Assembly: GCA_963663845.2 (NCBI GenBank)
Contig: OY760650.2
Span: 1-64,000 of the forward strand
DNA length: 64,000 nucleotides
Source: Versatilivorator sp963663845
GTDB lineage: Bacteria; Acidobacteriota; Terriglobia; Versatilivoradales; Versatilivoraceae
Reading direction: 5' to 3'
How positions within the stretch are numbered: the stretch's first letter is position 1; each line of letters begins with the position of its first letter. Positions 43,008 through 56,115 of this stretch are shown here, piece after piece. Both the position numbers and the translations under genes were made by a program. The notes beneath the pieces are model-generated. The model was not told where the DNA came from, made no database searches, and saw only the letters and a program-made list of their open reading frames with translations.

Positions 43008-44627
43008 ATGCCTGGAATGATCGTGGCCCCTCAACCGGAAGCGGTCGAGCAGGGCGCCAAGGTGCTGGCGGCCGGAGGCAACGCCTTCGATGCCGCCCTG
43101 GCCTGCGCCTGGATCCAGTTTCTGGTGGATCCCCATTCCTGCGGAGTGGGCGGCTACCTGTTGCTGAACTGTTGGCTGGGGCGGACGGCCGAGCCGCTTC
43201 CCATCCTGGATGCTCCCGCCCTGGCCGGTTCCAGGGTCAGGCCCGAGATGTGGGAATCGCTGGTGATCGGCCCCAACCCGGGCGGTTGGGGATTCCAACT
43301 CCGGGACCAGGTCAATGAAGACGGCTATGGGTCGATCTGCACCCCGGGGACCATCCGCGGCCTGGAGGCGATCCACAGCCGCTGGTGCAGCCGGCCCTGG
43401 CCCGAACTGTTGCAGCCCGCCATCGAGTTGGCGGAGGAGGGCTGGCAGGTCAGCGCCTCCATGGCCACCCGCTGGAGGGACAAGCCCCACTACTACGAAA
43501 CCACCTCGCTGCAGGAGAAGCTGGCGGTCACCCCCGAGGCCGGCAGGATCTACCTCAAGGCTGACGGCAGCACCTACGAGGCGGGAGACCGCCTGCGCAA
43601 CCCCGATTATGGGCGCACCCTGCTGTGGCTGGCCCGAGAGGGACCCCAGGATTTCTACCTGGGTGAGATGGCCCGAGCCATGACCTCCGACCTGGAGGCC
43701 CACCAGAGCTGGATCACGCCGGAAGACCTGTCCGGATACCAGGTCCGGGATGAGCCTCCGGTGGTGGCGCCCTACCGCGACCTCCTCATTCATACGGCGC
43801 CGGCTCCCCACGGCGGCCCCACCCTGGCGGCCATCCTGAACATCCTGGAAGGCTACGACCTGGCGCGCCTGGGCCACAATTCTCCGGCCTACATCCACCT
43901 GGTTTCAATGGCCATGAAGGCGGCTTTCGCCGATCGAAACCGCACTCTGGGGGATCCCCATTTCGCGACGGTTCCACAGGAGTGGCTGGTCTCCAGGGAA
44001 CGGGCCCGGCAGTGGCGGGAGGTCATCGACTCGGGTAAGGAAATCGAGCCGTTCCGGGCCCAGACGGGCTCCACCGACACCACCCACATCAGCGTCGTCG
44101 ACCGCTGGGGGAATCGGGTTTCCCTGACTCATTCCCTGGGCACCTCCTCCGGGGTGATCACGCCCGGACTGGGCTTCATGTACAACAATTCCATGATCAA
44201 CTTCCACCCCTATGCCGGCCACCCCAACAGTATTCTGGCCGGCAAGGGACGCACCACCGGCATGACGCCGACCATCGTCTCCCGGGACGGGAATCCGATC
44301 CTGGTGGTGGGGGCTCCCGGCGCCACCCGGATCATCACCGCCGTGCTCTCGGTGATTCTCAATCACGTCGATTTCGGCATGTCGGTCACCGAGGCGGTCC
44401 TGGCGCCCCGCTTCGACTGCCAGGTGGACGCCATCACCTGCCAGGCTCGTATTCCGGAAGGAGTCTGCGCGGAGGTCCGCAGGAAGCACCCCATCCAGCG
44501 AATGCCCGTCAGCCACGGCGGGTTCGCCCTGGTTCACGCCATTGGGATCGACCCGGAAAGCGGAGCGCTGAGCGGCGCCGCCGACAGCGGCGCCGACGGC
44601 ATGGCCCTGAGGGTGGATGAGGGATGA
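43008..44627 (+). CDS. Gamma-glutamyltransferase-family (Ntn hydrolase) enzyme, possible N-terminal frameshift
   Basis: 539 residues from the ATG at 43008. GGT-family markers include AGGNAFDAALACAWIQFLVDPHSCGVGGYL, FADRNRTLGDP, the nucleophile Thr in STDTTHISVVD (new N-terminus after self-cleavage) and LGFMYNNSM. No signal peptide is visible, so it may be cytoplasmic. Upstream, an ATG at 42947 with AAAAAAGGA before it opens a 19-codon frame (TSKPLHTWGGRYRSPSGE) that stops at 43004-43006. That peptide looks like a natural extension of this N-terminus, so one base may be inserted near 43004. Activity could be glutathione or gamma-glutamyl peptide hydrolysis. Confidence 0.82.
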   Translation: MPGMIVAPQPEAVEQGAKVLAAGGNAFDAALACAWIQFLVDPHSCGVGGYLLLNCWLGRTAEPLPILDAPALAGSRVRPEMWESLVIGPNPGGWGFQLRDQVNEDGYGSICTPGTIRGLEAIHSRWCSRPWPELLQPAIELAEEGWQVSASMATRWRDKPHYYETTSLQEKLAVTPEAGRIYLKADGSTYEAGDRLRNPDYGRTLLWLAREGPQDFYLGEMARAMTSDLEAHQSWITPEDLSGYQVRDEPPVVAPYRDLLIHTAPAPHGGPTLAAILNILEGYDLARLGHNSPAYIHLVSMAMKAAFADRNRTLGDPHFATVPQEWLVSRERARQWREVIDSGKEIEPFRAQTGSTDTTHISVVDRWGNRVSLTHSLGTSSGVITPGLGFMYNNSMINFHPYAGHPNSILAGKGRTTGMTPTIVSRDGNPILVVGAPGATRIITAVLSVILNHVDFGMSVTEAVLAPRFDCQVDAITCQARIPEGVCAEVRRKHPIQRMPVSHGGFALVHAIGIDPESGALSGAADSGADGMALRVDEG

Positions 44628-46670
44628 CTACAGGGTTCCCTCGTGGGGTTTTTCCCAGTCCCCGTTGAAGCCTTCCACGCCCTGAATCCGGCAGAGTCCC
44701 TTGGAGAAATCGAACTCGGCCGTGACTCCGTTGTCGAACTGCAGGCGCTGCAGGCTGCGTTCGGGGTTGAGGAACCGGTGAGAGGTCATTTCGGCGTGGG
44801 CGGTCTTTTGGAAATAGCTGCACCAGCGCTGCAGCCACTGGATGCGCCGCTGCATGGGGGCGGCCTCCCAGTCCTGGACCGGAACGCCGTCTTCCAGTCC
44901 GGTTCCGGGAAATTCGTCCCCGTAGGGCAGTATCCAGTTGTATGACGGAGCCGCGCCAAAGAGGAGTTCGTACAGGCGGGGGTGCTTGTCCTCCGGCCAG
45001 TCGTAGCGGCCGTACCCCCCGCCCGAGAAGCAGGCCGCGTAGCACTCGTGAAAGACGAGCTGGAACCAGGGGATGGGTTCTCCCACCGCCAGCCGGTCTC
45101 GGGACCAGTCGGTAAAGAAGAAGAAATCGCACTCCGAGACGCACCAGAACCGGGCCAGCTCGGCGCCGGGGATGATTCCCCGCTTCCGCGTCTCCCGAAA
45201 GCACTCGATCTGCTTTTCGATGGCCAGCTTGCGAGATACCGGGTGGTCCGGAGAAAAATCCTCCCGGTGGCCGCCGTGAAAGGCGTATCCGTCGAAATAG
45301 AGGGCATCGGGCTCGAAACCCCGCGACTTGGCGTAGTCCAGGGCGCGCCGCACCGACTCGGGCCCGAATCGGGGGCTGAGGCCGTCACCCCAGAAACTGG
45401 GCCTGGGATGCAGCTCTCCCGCCCGGTCCCGCGAGGACCGGGCCGGGTCGTAGCCGGGGGCTCCCTTCAGGTTGGTATTGGGATTGATGAAGATCTTGAC
45501 CAGGGCCCCGTATCGCCGCGCCCGGTCGGCCAGGCGCCTGAGCCTTCTCCAGCCTCCCTGCACCGGACGCCGGCGCAGAAAGGCCTGCCAGGCGCTGGCG
45601 TCGTTGCGGGCGGTGGTGCCGGGGGACCACTTGGGGAAGAAGAAGTTGACGGGCAGGCCGTGCCGCGTCCAGCGCTGCAGGTCTTTCAGCACTCGCGACT
45701 CGTCTCGGGACCTCCAGTAGACCCAGCGGAATTCGAAGCCCCGCAGGTATCGGTCGATGGCGGGCAGTTGCCTGGCCCGATCGGCCAATGTCCGAAAGAA
45801 CCCCTTTTGGCGGGCATAACGACGGTACGCCTTGGCGATGCCCACGTGGTCCAGGTCCTGGGCGAAGCGCATCAGGAACTGCCGGGCGTAGCCGAGCTCT
45901 CCCAGCGATGCCAGCCAGTTGAAGTCCACCAGCGAAACCTGGCCCGGGAGGTGGTCGACCTCCGCGCTGCAGTCCCAGAAAGTCTCCACGATCTGGTAGA
46001 GGGTGTGGCGCCCCTTGACCAGGCCGAACAGGGGCAGGCTGTAGCGCCCCCCCACCAGGTTGCCGCGAACCGAATCCCCCTTGGGCATGCTCTCGGCCAT
46101 CTCCGCCGGAATCAGGTAGCCGGAGCCGTGGGGAACCAGCAGATAGCCGCCGTCGCTGGTGGGTTTCTCGATGCGATAGAAGTGGTTGACCCGCAGGATG
46201 CGGTCCTGGCCGCCGGTCTGCTCCAGTCGAACCAGCAGCTCGTCCGTGTCGGAATCCAGGGCGTGCACCAGCTCGATTTCCACGTCGGCGCCGGGGAATG
46301 CGCCCAATCGGGTCCGGTATCCGTGGTGGCGGCCTTCTTCGAAGGGCTGCCACTCCTTGACAGCCGCCTCGCCAAAGCGCAGGGTCCGCTCCTTCCCGGC
46401 GGAGTCGGGAGCCAGAACCAGTTGGGGCGTCAAGGCGCTGGAACTCTCCCAGACCACCTCTCCGCCCTTCTGATGGACGCTGAGGCCCCCCTCCCCATCG
46501 ACTTGCACCGAATAGGTCTTTCCCCTGAGTTCCCGGGACTTGCCGCCGGCAAGCGAACAGCCGCCGAGCTCCAGCAGACCGGCCCCCAGTGCGGCCGAAG
46601 CCGCCAGGAACCCCCGGCGATCCAGCAGCTTCTTCTCTGAATTCGTTTTACCGGCGTGTCTTGTTTGCAT
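44628..46670 (-). CDS. Tat-exported putative lipoprotein, glycoside-hydrolase-like, unknown function
   Basis: 680 residues from the ATG at 46670 (longer frame upstream rejected because it lacks the signal at its start). The N-terminus has a twin-arginine motif DRRGFLAASAALGAGLL followed by LGGCS, a lipobox. An N-terminal beta-rich part is followed by a probable TIM-barrel region with FRWVYWRSRDESRVL, NFFFPKWSP, a candidate acidic site in DALYFDGYAFHGGHRED (about 474-490), and FFFFTDWSRDR. This resembles large secreted glycan-acting enzymes, but no family was recognised. It starts 140 bp after the epimerase stop on the same strand. Confidence 0.6.
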   Translation of the reverse strand: MQTRHAGKTNSEKKLLDRRGFLAASAALGAGLLELGGCSLAGGKSRELRGKTYSVQVDGEGGLSVHQKGGEVVWESSSALTPQLVLAPDSAGKERTLRFGEAAVKEWQPFEEGRHHGYRTRLGAFPGADVEIELVHALDSDTDELLVRLEQTGGQDRILRVNHFYRIEKPTSDGGYLLVPHGSGYLIPAEMAESMPKGDSVRGNLVGGRYSLPLFGLVKGRHTLYQIVETFWDCSAEVDHLPGQVSLVDFNWLASLGELGYARQFLMRFAQDLDHVGIAKAYRRYARQKGFFRTLADRARQLPAIDRYLRGFEFRWVYWRSRDESRVLKDLQRWTRHGLPVNFFFPKWSPGTTARNDASAWQAFLRRRPVQGGWRRLRRLADRARRYGALVKIFINPNTNLKGAPGYDPARSSRDRAGELHPRPSFWGDGLSPRFGPESVRRALDYAKSRGFEPDALYFDGYAFHGGHREDFSPDHPVSRKLAIEKQIECFRETRKRGIIPGAELARFWCVSECDFFFFTDWSRDRLAVGEPIPWFQLVFHECYAACFSGGGYGRYDWPEDKHPRLYELLFGAAPSYNWILPYGDEFPGTGLEDGVPVQDWEAAPMQRRIQWLQRWCSYFQKTAHAEMTSHRFLNPERSLQRLQFDNGVTAEFDFSKGLCRIQGVEGFNGDWEKPHEGTL

Positions 46671-46759
46671 GGCGAATGGGGATGGTTTGATGGGGCCGGA
46701 CAGCCAATGACAGCCGATCAAGCGACAGCGGGGCGGACGAGTTGACGGCCATTCCGGCA

Positions 46760-46809
46760 ACGAGTACGAAAACGCTCAATCACAGAATCAGAAAATCATT
46801 CATCACTCA

Positions 46810-46813
<4 letters not shown>
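46760..46813. repeat. R4 repeat with heptamer units at the epimerase stop
   Basis: ACGAGTACGAAAACGCTCAA and the following bases align with 39609-39660; both run into CATCACTCATCA-type heptamers that overlap or follow a minus-strand stop codon. Confidence 0.75.
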
Positions 46814-51014
<4,201 letters not shown>

Positions 51015-52184
51015 TCAGTCTCGCCAGGCGAAGGAGGTCCCGCTCTCCCTCCGGTGCTGACGGATTACCTGCTTGAACTCTTCGAACAGGTAGCGGGAAT
51101 CGTGCGGGCCCGGGGAGGATTCCGGGTGGTACTGGACGCAGAACAGCGGTTGGCTCCGGTGACGGAATCCCTCCAGGGTCTGATCGTTGAGATTGACGTG
51201 GGTCACTTCGACGGATTCAGGCAGGGAGGCAATATCCACGGCAAAGCCATGGTTCTGGGCGGTGATCTCGACCTGCCCCGTCTGCATGCGCATCACGGGG
51301 TGGTTGCCGCCGTGGTGGCCGAATCTCAGCTTGTAGGTGCTGGCGCCCACGGCCAGACCCAGGATCTGATGGCCCAGGCAGATCCCCAGGATCGGCTTCT
51401 TTCCGATCAGCTCCCGAGCCGTCCGGATCGCATAGGCCACCGGCTCCGGGTCTCCCGGTCCGTTGGAGAGAAAGACCCCGTCGGGGTTCATTGAGAGGAT
51501 TTGGGCCGCGCCGGTCCTGGCCGGAACCACCGTCACCTCAAAGCCGCTGTCCACCATCAGTCGCAAGATGTTGCGCTTGATGCCGAAGTCCAGGGCCACC
51601 ACCCGCAACGGCGCCTCCGCCCCGTCCGTATCGGAAGTGTTCCGGGAGGACTCCGCGCCAAAGAGGTCCACCGACGGCTCCTCCCAGCGGTAGGGCTTGC
51701 GGCAACTGACCCGGCTGGCCAGATCCCGTCCCACCATCTCCGGCGTCTGACGCACCCTTTCGACCAGAAGCTTCCGATCCACCTCCCCGCTGGCGATGGC
51801 GGCGCGCATGGCGCCCTGTTGCCGGATGTGGCGCACCAGAGCCCGGGTGTCGATCTCGGCGATGGCCACGATGCCGTGCTTCTCCAGGTAATCCGGAAGT
51901 GTCTCGTCCAGCCGCCAGTGGTCGGCGCTGTCGGTGGCTTCCCGCACCACCAGCCCTTCGGCAAAGGGCCGGCGGGACTCCTCATCCTCCGAGTTGACCC
52001 CGTAGTTTCCGATCAGGGGATAGGTCAGCACCACGATCTGACCGGCATAGGAGGGGTCGGTGAGGATTTCCTGGTAGCCGGTCAGGGAGGTATTGAAAAC
52101 GACTTCGCCGAAGGTCTCGCCCCTGGCGCCGATGGACCTGCCTTCGAAAACCAGGCCGTCTTCCAGGGCAAGCACCGCTTCCAT
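51015..52184 (-). CDS. carA: Carbamoyl phosphate synthase small subunit (glutaminase)
   Basis: Class I glutamine amidotransferase supplying ammonia to CarB. The protein is 389 residues from the ATG at 52184 (MEAVLALEDGLVFEG), chosen for the family N-terminus and AAGGGA upstream. Motifs are GEVVFNTSLTGYQEILTDPSYAGQIV, FLSNGPGDPEP, the nucleophile Cys in PILGICLGHQILGLA, and FCVQYHPESSPGPHDSRYLF with the catalytic His and Glu. The preceding region is repeat R1; no attenuator or arginine operator was recognised. Confidence 0.97.
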   Translation of the reverse strand: MEAVLALEDGLVFEGRSIGARGETFGEVVFNTSLTGYQEILTDPSYAGQIVVLTYPLIGNYGVNSEDEESRRPFAEGLVVREATDSADHWRLDETLPDYLEKHGIVAIAEIDTRALVRHIRQQGAMRAAIASGEVDRKLLVERVRQTPEMVGRDLASRVSCRKPYRWEEPSVDLFGAESSRNTSDTDGAEAPLRVVALDFGIKRNILRLMVDSGFEVTVVPARTGAAQILSMNPDGVFLSNGPGDPEPVAYAIRTARELIGKKPILGICLGHQILGLAVGASTYKLRFGHHGGNHPVMRMQTGQVEITAQNHGFAVDIASLPESVEVTHVNLNDQTLEGFRHRSQPLFCVQYHPESSPGPHDSRYLFEEFKQVIRQHRRESGTSFAWRD

Positions 52185-52249
52185 GAATGGTTCCCTTTCC
52201 GCTGCAGGCGCCGGACGGGGATTCACCACCCCCCGTCCCATTCGACACA

Positions 52250-52620
52250 AGGTGAAACAGGAGTGTTTCAGACAGGCAGCGCCCCCGCCCTGCCGTACGG
52301 ATCATACGAGAGTGAAACACCCAATCGTCAATAAAGACGAACCACCAATGAACACGAATAGACACGAAGACAGACGAACCTCCTGCAACGACCAGCGGCA
52401 CCACAATGCTTCAGGAACTTTGTGCCCTTGGCATGACTTCGTCTCCTTCGTACATACCCCCTCGAAATCGGTTGTGACACCTCATCAATCATTACTTATT
52501 GGTGTTCATTCGTGTCCATTGGTGGTTCGTCGTTTTCCTTTGTGGACAACTCTTGTCGGTCCTTCGCACCCCTTCGTGAATTCCTCTTTTTTTCTTTTGT
52601 TTCAGCCCGCCGCTGTTCGA
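52250..52620. repeat. Interspersed repeat R1, partial
   Basis: The 517-bp gap 52185-52701 has no gene. It holds the module with CACCCAATCGTCAATAAAGA and GAACACGAATAGACACGAAG (52318-52370), then in reverse orientation GTGTTCATTCGTGTCCATTG and the CGTGAATTCCTC...TTGTTTCAG module (52502-52605). The two halves are inverted with respect to each other. Confidence 0.8.
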
Positions 52621-52701
52621 GGTCGCGTGTTTATACCACATTTCGGGACCGCCCGGGATTGCGTATAATGCGAGCCTCTGCGGACCGTCAGAGCCGCTGC
52701 C

Positions 52702-53403
52702 ATGCCAACCTCTCCAGCCGCCGTCATCATTCCCGCCTGCAACGAGGAACCGGGGATCGGCCGAGTCATTGCCGGCATTCCCCGGGACCTGGTCTCCGAG
52801 ATCATCGTGGTCGACAACGGCAGCACCGACCGGACCGCCATGAAGGCGCGGGAGGCCGGCGCCCGGGTCGTCTTCCAACCCGAGCGCGGCTACGGCGCCG
52901 CTTGTCTGGCCGGGATCGCCGCCCTGCCCCCAGCTACCGAGGTGGTTCTCTTTCTGGACGGCGATTACAGTGACGACCCCGCCCAGGCCAGAGACCTGCT
53001 CCGGGCCCTGGAGGAGCACCGGGCGGACCTGGTGCTGGGCTCGCGGACGCGGGGATGCCCGCAACCGGGTTCCCTGACCCCGCAGCAGCGGTTCGGCAAC
53101 TGGCTGTCCACCGCCATCATTCGGCTGATCTACGGCCACGCCTACACCGACCTGGGACCCTTTCGGGCCATTCGCCGGGAGGCGCTGTCCAGGCTCGACA
53201 TGCAGGATCGAACCTACGGCTGGACGGTGGAGATGCAGGTCAAGACCCTGCAGGAGGGACTCAAGGTGGTGGAAATTCCCGTCAGCTACCGGCCGCGCCT
53301 GGGCCGCTCCAAGATTTCGGGGACGCTCGCGGGAACGGTCAAGGCCGGATTCAAGATCCTGTGGACCATCGCCCGGCTGAGCCTGCGACGCCCGCTTGTC
53401 TGA
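52702..53403 (+). CDS. GT2-family glycosyltransferase
   Basis: 233 residues, a short GT2 enzyme: AVIIPACNEEPGIGRVIAGI, EIIVVDNGSTDRT, GYGAACLAGIAAL, the metal site LFLDGDYSDDP (about 91-101) and YTDLGPFRAIRREAL. There is no membrane segment, unlike the GT2 protein at 19-20 kb. It resembles dolichol-phosphate-mannose-synthase-like catalytic domains. It stands alone between repeats, with no strong ribosome site upstream. The stop TGA is inside the repeat string CTTGTCTGAAACAAA, exactly as for the isomerase gene ending at 4095. Confidence 0.85.
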   Translation: MPTSPAAVIIPACNEEPGIGRVIAGIPRDLVSEIIVVDNGSTDRTAMKAREAGARVVFQPERGYGAACLAGIAALPPATEVVLFLDGDYSDDPAQARDLLRALEEHRADLVLGSRTRGCPQPGSLTPQQRFGNWLSTAIIRLIYGHAYTDLGPFRAIRREALSRLDMQDRTYGWTVEMQVKTLQEGLKVVEIPVSYRPRLGRSKISGTLAGTVKAGFKILWTIARLSLRRPLV

Positions 53404-53860
53404 AACAAAAGCCGGCGCTTAATGGCTGGAATCCGGTTTGGAGTCAAGCCTGGGCAGAATATTGATTCACATCGATGCACAGGATGCACAGGATTTTCGT
53501 CTTTGACAAACGCCGGCGCCTGATGGATGGAAACCGGTTCAAAGTCAAGCATGAGTAGAGGATTTATTGACATGGATGGACAGGATATACAGGATTTTTT
53601 CTGAAGACGGCAGCCTTGCAGTCCTGGACATCCGCAAATCCCCACCCGATCATCGCCGGAGCCAGCCTATCGTGCAACAGCCTCCCCTACTGATTATCCT
53701 GTGCATCCTGTGCATCCATGTTCAAAATTCTTGTTCCCGACAGGCCATGAACTTCTCCTGTTTCACTTTCGTATGATCCGCACCCTCGTTGGGGCGGGGG
53801 CGGGACTTGCCTGAAACAAACGGAAAAAAGAGGGATTCACCACGACCCACGGGAGAGGCG
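53394..53860. repeat. Interspersed repeat R1, rearranged copy
   Basis: Starts in the last codons of the glycosyltransferase. It carries two successive left arms (CATCGATGCACAGGATGCAC at about 53471 and a variant at about 53571), the central segment CATCCGCAAATCCCCACCC, the right arm (ATCCTGTGCATCCTGTGCAT, about 53697) and the tail with GACAGGCCATGAACTTCTCC. The stop-associated module is found again at 53811-53850. Confidence 0.8.
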
Positions 53861-54080
53861 CCCTCCGGGAGCGCGGGCGTCTCGCCCGCATCCTCTGCGT
53901 ACGGTGGCCGCTCCGTTTCCCCGTGATGCGGCACACGGCCACCCTGCCGGCGGAAACGGCCTGGCTCGGCCAAAGCAGAGTCCTGGCGCCGCAGCCGGTC
54001 GAGCCGGGTCGAAGAAATGGGTGAAGCTGTGCCAGTGTTGTATCGCGGTAGGAATCCGCATTGCTGGGGACCCCCCGCAC

Positions 54081-54114
54081 AGATCCGGACGTGCGCAGCT
54101 AGCGCATCCGGCTC
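54081..54114 (-). ncRNA. Group II intron domain V
   Basis: Minus-strand GAGCCGGATGCGC, tetraloop-like TAGC, then TGCGCACGTCCGG and ATCT. This is the canonical 34-nt hairpin with the AGC catalytic triad and a two-base bulge. It begins six bases after the maturase stop. Confidence 0.85.
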
Positions 54115-54119
54115 CTCCC

Positions 54120-55595
54120 TCAGGTGTTGACGAGCATTCGTCGGTCCGGCCATGGATGCCGGATTCCCAGTCTCGGCCAGTAGGTCGCCGCCAGTCGGTT
54201 CATCGCCTCCCAGCTATATCCGCCCTTCTGGGATCGTCGATTGATTGCTCGCATCCACAATCTCAGGACGTGGCTCGCAAAGCGTCTCAGATAGCGCAGG
54301 CTGGTCGGGACAGCAAAGTAGTTCAGCCATCCGTTCAACACTCGCCCCAGCCATTTGCCGGTCTTCCCGATGCCTTCATGCATCCGCCTGCTCAGCTCCT
54401 CCTTCACTCGCTTCAGGGTGCGCCTCATCCGTTTCGCTATCGGTTTGCGCCCCAGCCCGTAGCGTCCCTTCCGGTCCTTCCTGCAATAGTGCGTGAAGCC
54501 CAGGAAGTCGAACGTTTCCGGTCTCCCCTCCCCCCTCCTTCGTCGGTTCTCTGCCGCATACCGTCCGAACTCGATGAGTCGGGTCTTCTCCGGGTGCATC
54601 TCCAACTCGAACCGTCCGATTCGCTCCTTCAGGTCGTTGAGGAATCGCTCCGCATCCCGCCGGTACTGAAATCCCACCACGAAGTCGTCGGCGTACCGCA
54701 CCATCAGGGTCTCGCCTTCGGCCTCGCGGGTCCGCCATTGCCTCTGGAACCAGAGGTCCAAACCGTAATGCAGGTAGACGTTCGCCAGGATCGGCGATAT
54801 CACCGCCCCTTGCGGCGTCCCCTTCAGGTCGTCCCTCCACTCTCCATCCTCCATGACGCCGGCGTTCAACCACTTGGCAATCAACCGTATCACCCGCTCA
54901 TCCCCGATGCGGTGCCTCAGAAACCGCAGCATCCAGTCCCGCGACACGTTGTCGAAGAATCCGCGTATGTCCGCGTCGATGATCCACCTGATCTTCCGCC
55001 GCCCGATCCCGACCGCCAGGGCGTCCAGCGCATCGTGCCCCCCTCGGCCAGGTCGAAACCCGTAACTGAACCCCAGGAACTCCGCCTCATATATCGGCGT
55101 CAGCAGGTTGTCCGCCACGGCCTTCTGGACGATCTTGTCCTCCAGCGCCGCCACGCCAAGCGGTCGTGTCCCGCCATCCGCCTTGGGTATCTTCACCCGC
55201 CGCGATGGCGTCGCCCGGTACGCTCCCCGCTGTACCCGGTCATGCAGGTCGACCAATCGATCTTCCAACCCAACCGCGTACTCTTTCCACGTCATGCCGT
55301 CCACGCCGGGGGCCGCCCACCTCTTCAACTCCCCGTAGGCTTTCCTCAACGCCTCCACCGTGATGTGGTGCAGCAGCGCCGTCAACCGACTCTTCGGTTC
55401 CCGTTCGATGAACTCCCGTATCCGGTCCGCCGCCTGGGACACGCTCCCCCGTCTCTGCGTCCGGCGCGTGCTTTGGCTTTCCGGCTTCCCTTCGGGTAAG
55501 GTCCTTCGCTCCACCGACTCCGCCGGGAATCTCTCCCCTTTGTTCGCCGGCTTCTCCACTACTATGGCCTCATCTGACTTCTTCATGCCGTGCAT
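54120..55595 (-). CDS. ltrA: Group II intron reverse transcriptase/maturase
   Basis: 491 residues. RT motifs are VDGMTWKEY, RRVKIPKADGGTRPLGVAALEDKIVQKAV, FLGFSYGFRPGRG, IIDADIRGFFDN, GTPQGAVISPILANVYL and the catalytic VRYADDFVVGF (YADD, about 285). A maturase X domain follows (WLNYFAVPTSLRYLRRF, RRSQKGGYSW). The HNH endonuclease domain is absent, as in several bacterial lineages. It assists splicing and retrohoming of its intron. An ATG at 55586 (MKKSD...) is an alternative start. Confidence 0.95.
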   Translation of the reverse strand: MHGMKKSDEAIVVEKPANKGERFPAESVERRTLPEGKPESQSTRRTQRRGSVSQAADRIREFIEREPKSRLTALLHHITVEALRKAYGELKRWAAPGVDGMTWKEYAVGLEDRLVDLHDRVQRGAYRATPSRRVKIPKADGGTRPLGVAALEDKIVQKAVADNLLTPIYEAEFLGFSYGFRPGRGGHDALDALAVGIGRRKIRWIIDADIRGFFDNVSRDWMLRFLRHRIGDERVIRLIAKWLNAGVMEDGEWRDDLKGTPQGAVISPILANVYLHYGLDLWFQRQWRTREAEGETLMVRYADDFVVGFQYRRDAERFLNDLKERIGRFELEMHPEKTRLIEFGRYAAENRRRRGEGRPETFDFLGFTHYCRKDRKGRYGLGRKPIAKRMRRTLKRVKEELSRRMHEGIGKTGKWLGRVLNGWLNYFAVPTSLRYLRRFASHVLRLWMRAINRRSQKGGYSWEAMNRLAATYWPRLGIRHPWPDRRMLVNT

Positions 55596-55984
55596 CTCCG
55601 GTCTCGGATCTCTCCTTCCCTTTGCGGTCCCGCCACGACTGACGGAACAGCATGAAGACCTCCCAGGTCCCGGTGAAGCGCTTACGTGCGTGCCTGGGTT
55701 CTAAGACACCGCGGGGCTCCTCTCCCCCTCACCTTGGCGGTGGAGCGGATCTTGCCTTCGGCTGCCCGCATGGCCTCGGCACCCCGGATGAGCGTGTTTT
55801 CGGTGCTCAATAGCCCTGCCCACACGCACCCCTGTCAACGCTTGACCCACACCCTCGCGGTTGTAGGCCCATGACTCGGGGCGGAAGTGGTGGTTAACCT
55901 TTCCTTCCCGCCGGACTTTCACCGGCTACGCTTCACCAGTTAGCCTGGCGCTCGCGGGCGGGACGCCCGCGCTCCCGGGTGGGG

Positions 55985-56115
55985 CTTTATCCCATGACAT
56001 CGTCGCGGCAAAGCAGGTCCATGGGTCTTCGTGTCTATTCGTGTTCATTCGTGGTTCGTCTTTGTTGACGATTGGGTGTATCTCTCTCCTATGATCCGCC
56101 CGGCAGGGCGGGGGC
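55985..56115. repeat. Interspersed repeat R1, inverted partial copy
   Basis: Reverse of the module at 52.3 kb: TTCGTGTCTATTCGTGTTCA, then GACGATTGGGTGTATCTC and GATCCGCCCGGCAGGGCGGG. The last codons of the adjacent cobalamin-binding protein gene lie within it. Confidence 0.8.

Larger units (their letters stand above)
54042..55953 (-). mobile_element. Group II intron (about 1912 bp)
   Basis: Boundaries come from comparison with the intact R2 copy A. The intron RNA (minus strand) starts GAGCGCCAGGCTAACTGG at 55953 and ends CTACCGCGAT at 54042. It has structured 5' domains (55596-55953, including CCGGTGAAAGTCCGGCGGG), an RT/maturase gene in domain IV, a 34-nt domain V (54081-54114) and a domain VI ending at the 3' junction. 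The 5' exon ends in the hairpin GCGGGCG-TCC-CGCCCGC. The start GAGCG departs from the usual GUGYG. The intron appears complete. Confidence 0.88.
53865..55978 (-). repeat. R2 element, copy B, split by a group II intron
   Basis: The left part 53865-54041 and right part 55954-55978 join to a 202-bp sequence that is the inverted equivalent of copy A (16014-16216). The left end is CCGGGAGCGCGGGCG then TCTCGCCCGC; the right end is GCGGGCGGGACGCCCGCGC then TCCCGG. The interior break is at CCAGTGTTGT (54032-54041), where copy A continues directly with GCGGGCG. Confidence 0.85.

Noticed and set aside
54120..55595. Reverse transcriptase considered as a retron or diversity-generating element
   Set aside because: It has a maturase domain, lies in an intron with a canonical domain V, and no template/variable repeat or msr/msd was seen.
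54042..55953. Calling the intron group IIC outright
   Set aside because: Hairpin-linked insertion and lack of HNH fit, but the AGC triad in domain V and the GAGCG start do not; left unassigned.
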